From: Agapetus fuscipes
Lineage: Eukaryota; Arthropoda; Insecta; Trichoptera; Glossosomatidae
Length of the DNA: 64,000 bases
Assembly (NCBI GenBank): GCA_951799405.1
Contig: OX637339.1
Span: 5,332,001-5,396,000 of the forward strand
Direction: 5' to 3'
Shown: in pieces, positions 63,983 to 64,000 of the stretch
How positions within the stretch are numbered: position 1 is the stretch's first letter
Layout of the letters: each line of letters starts with the position of its first letter
Program-made: the position numbers and the translations under genes
The notes under the pieces: generated by a model
What the model was told of the DNA's origin: nothing
The model's database searches: none
Seen by the model: the letters and a program-made list of their open reading frames with translations, nothing else

Positions 63983-64000
63983 GTAATCACAAGTGAGCGA

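Overview
This is a eukaryotic, almost certainly insect, nuclear window. It is AT-rich, packed with short interspersed repeats, and has GC-richer exons scattered through long introns. The protein matches Drosophila-type Unc-104 more closely than vertebrate KIF1A, as judged from memory of those proteins. The repeats do not fix the species; a hemipteran-like insect is only a guess.

The one clear gene is unc-104 (kinesin-3, KIF1A/KIF1B orthologue). It lies on the minus strand from a start codon at 47186-47188 to a stop at 7567-7569. I could place 35 coding-exon positions with splice sites and phases that join into one open frame of about 1720 codons. The order is kinesin motor (47188 to about 33454), neck and first coiled coil (33593-28973), FHA domain (28295-26493), coiled coils (25966-25381), the central KIF1/DUF3694-type region (24879-12361), linker (11882-11753), PH domain (11348-9135) and a short glutamine-rich tail (7666-7567).

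Three gene features stand out. The penultimate PH-domain exon is present as five nearly identical tandem copies with a 136-base period, separated by spacers of only 34 bases. An extra exon at 23228-23410 begins like the constitutive exon at 21091-21228 and is phase-compatible with it. The exon ending at 20218 appears to use a GC donor.

Outside exons the window is mostly transposable elements. Family A is a dispersed element of about 250 bases with (TTAGA)n or (ATTATAG)n tails and about 20 copies. Families B, C and D have tRNA-like heads. There are at least two hAT MITE families with 8-base target duplications, a Harbinger-like MITE with TAA duplications, two TA-flanked elements (one an internally deleted pogo/Tigger-like copy), several foldback elements, LINE 3' remnants, and Penelope-like 3' ends with hammerhead-ribozyme-like motifs.

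Upstream of unc-104 (55590-62436) lie three different minisatellite-like arrays. A CpG-rich block at about 60080-60330 could hold the promoter or first noncoding exon. At the right edge (63942-64000) a TATA-type promoter on the plus strand may belong to a neighbouring gene outside the window. Regions 1-1740, 3971-6530, 31070-32870, 36070-37310 and 50540-52530 show no gene I can support.
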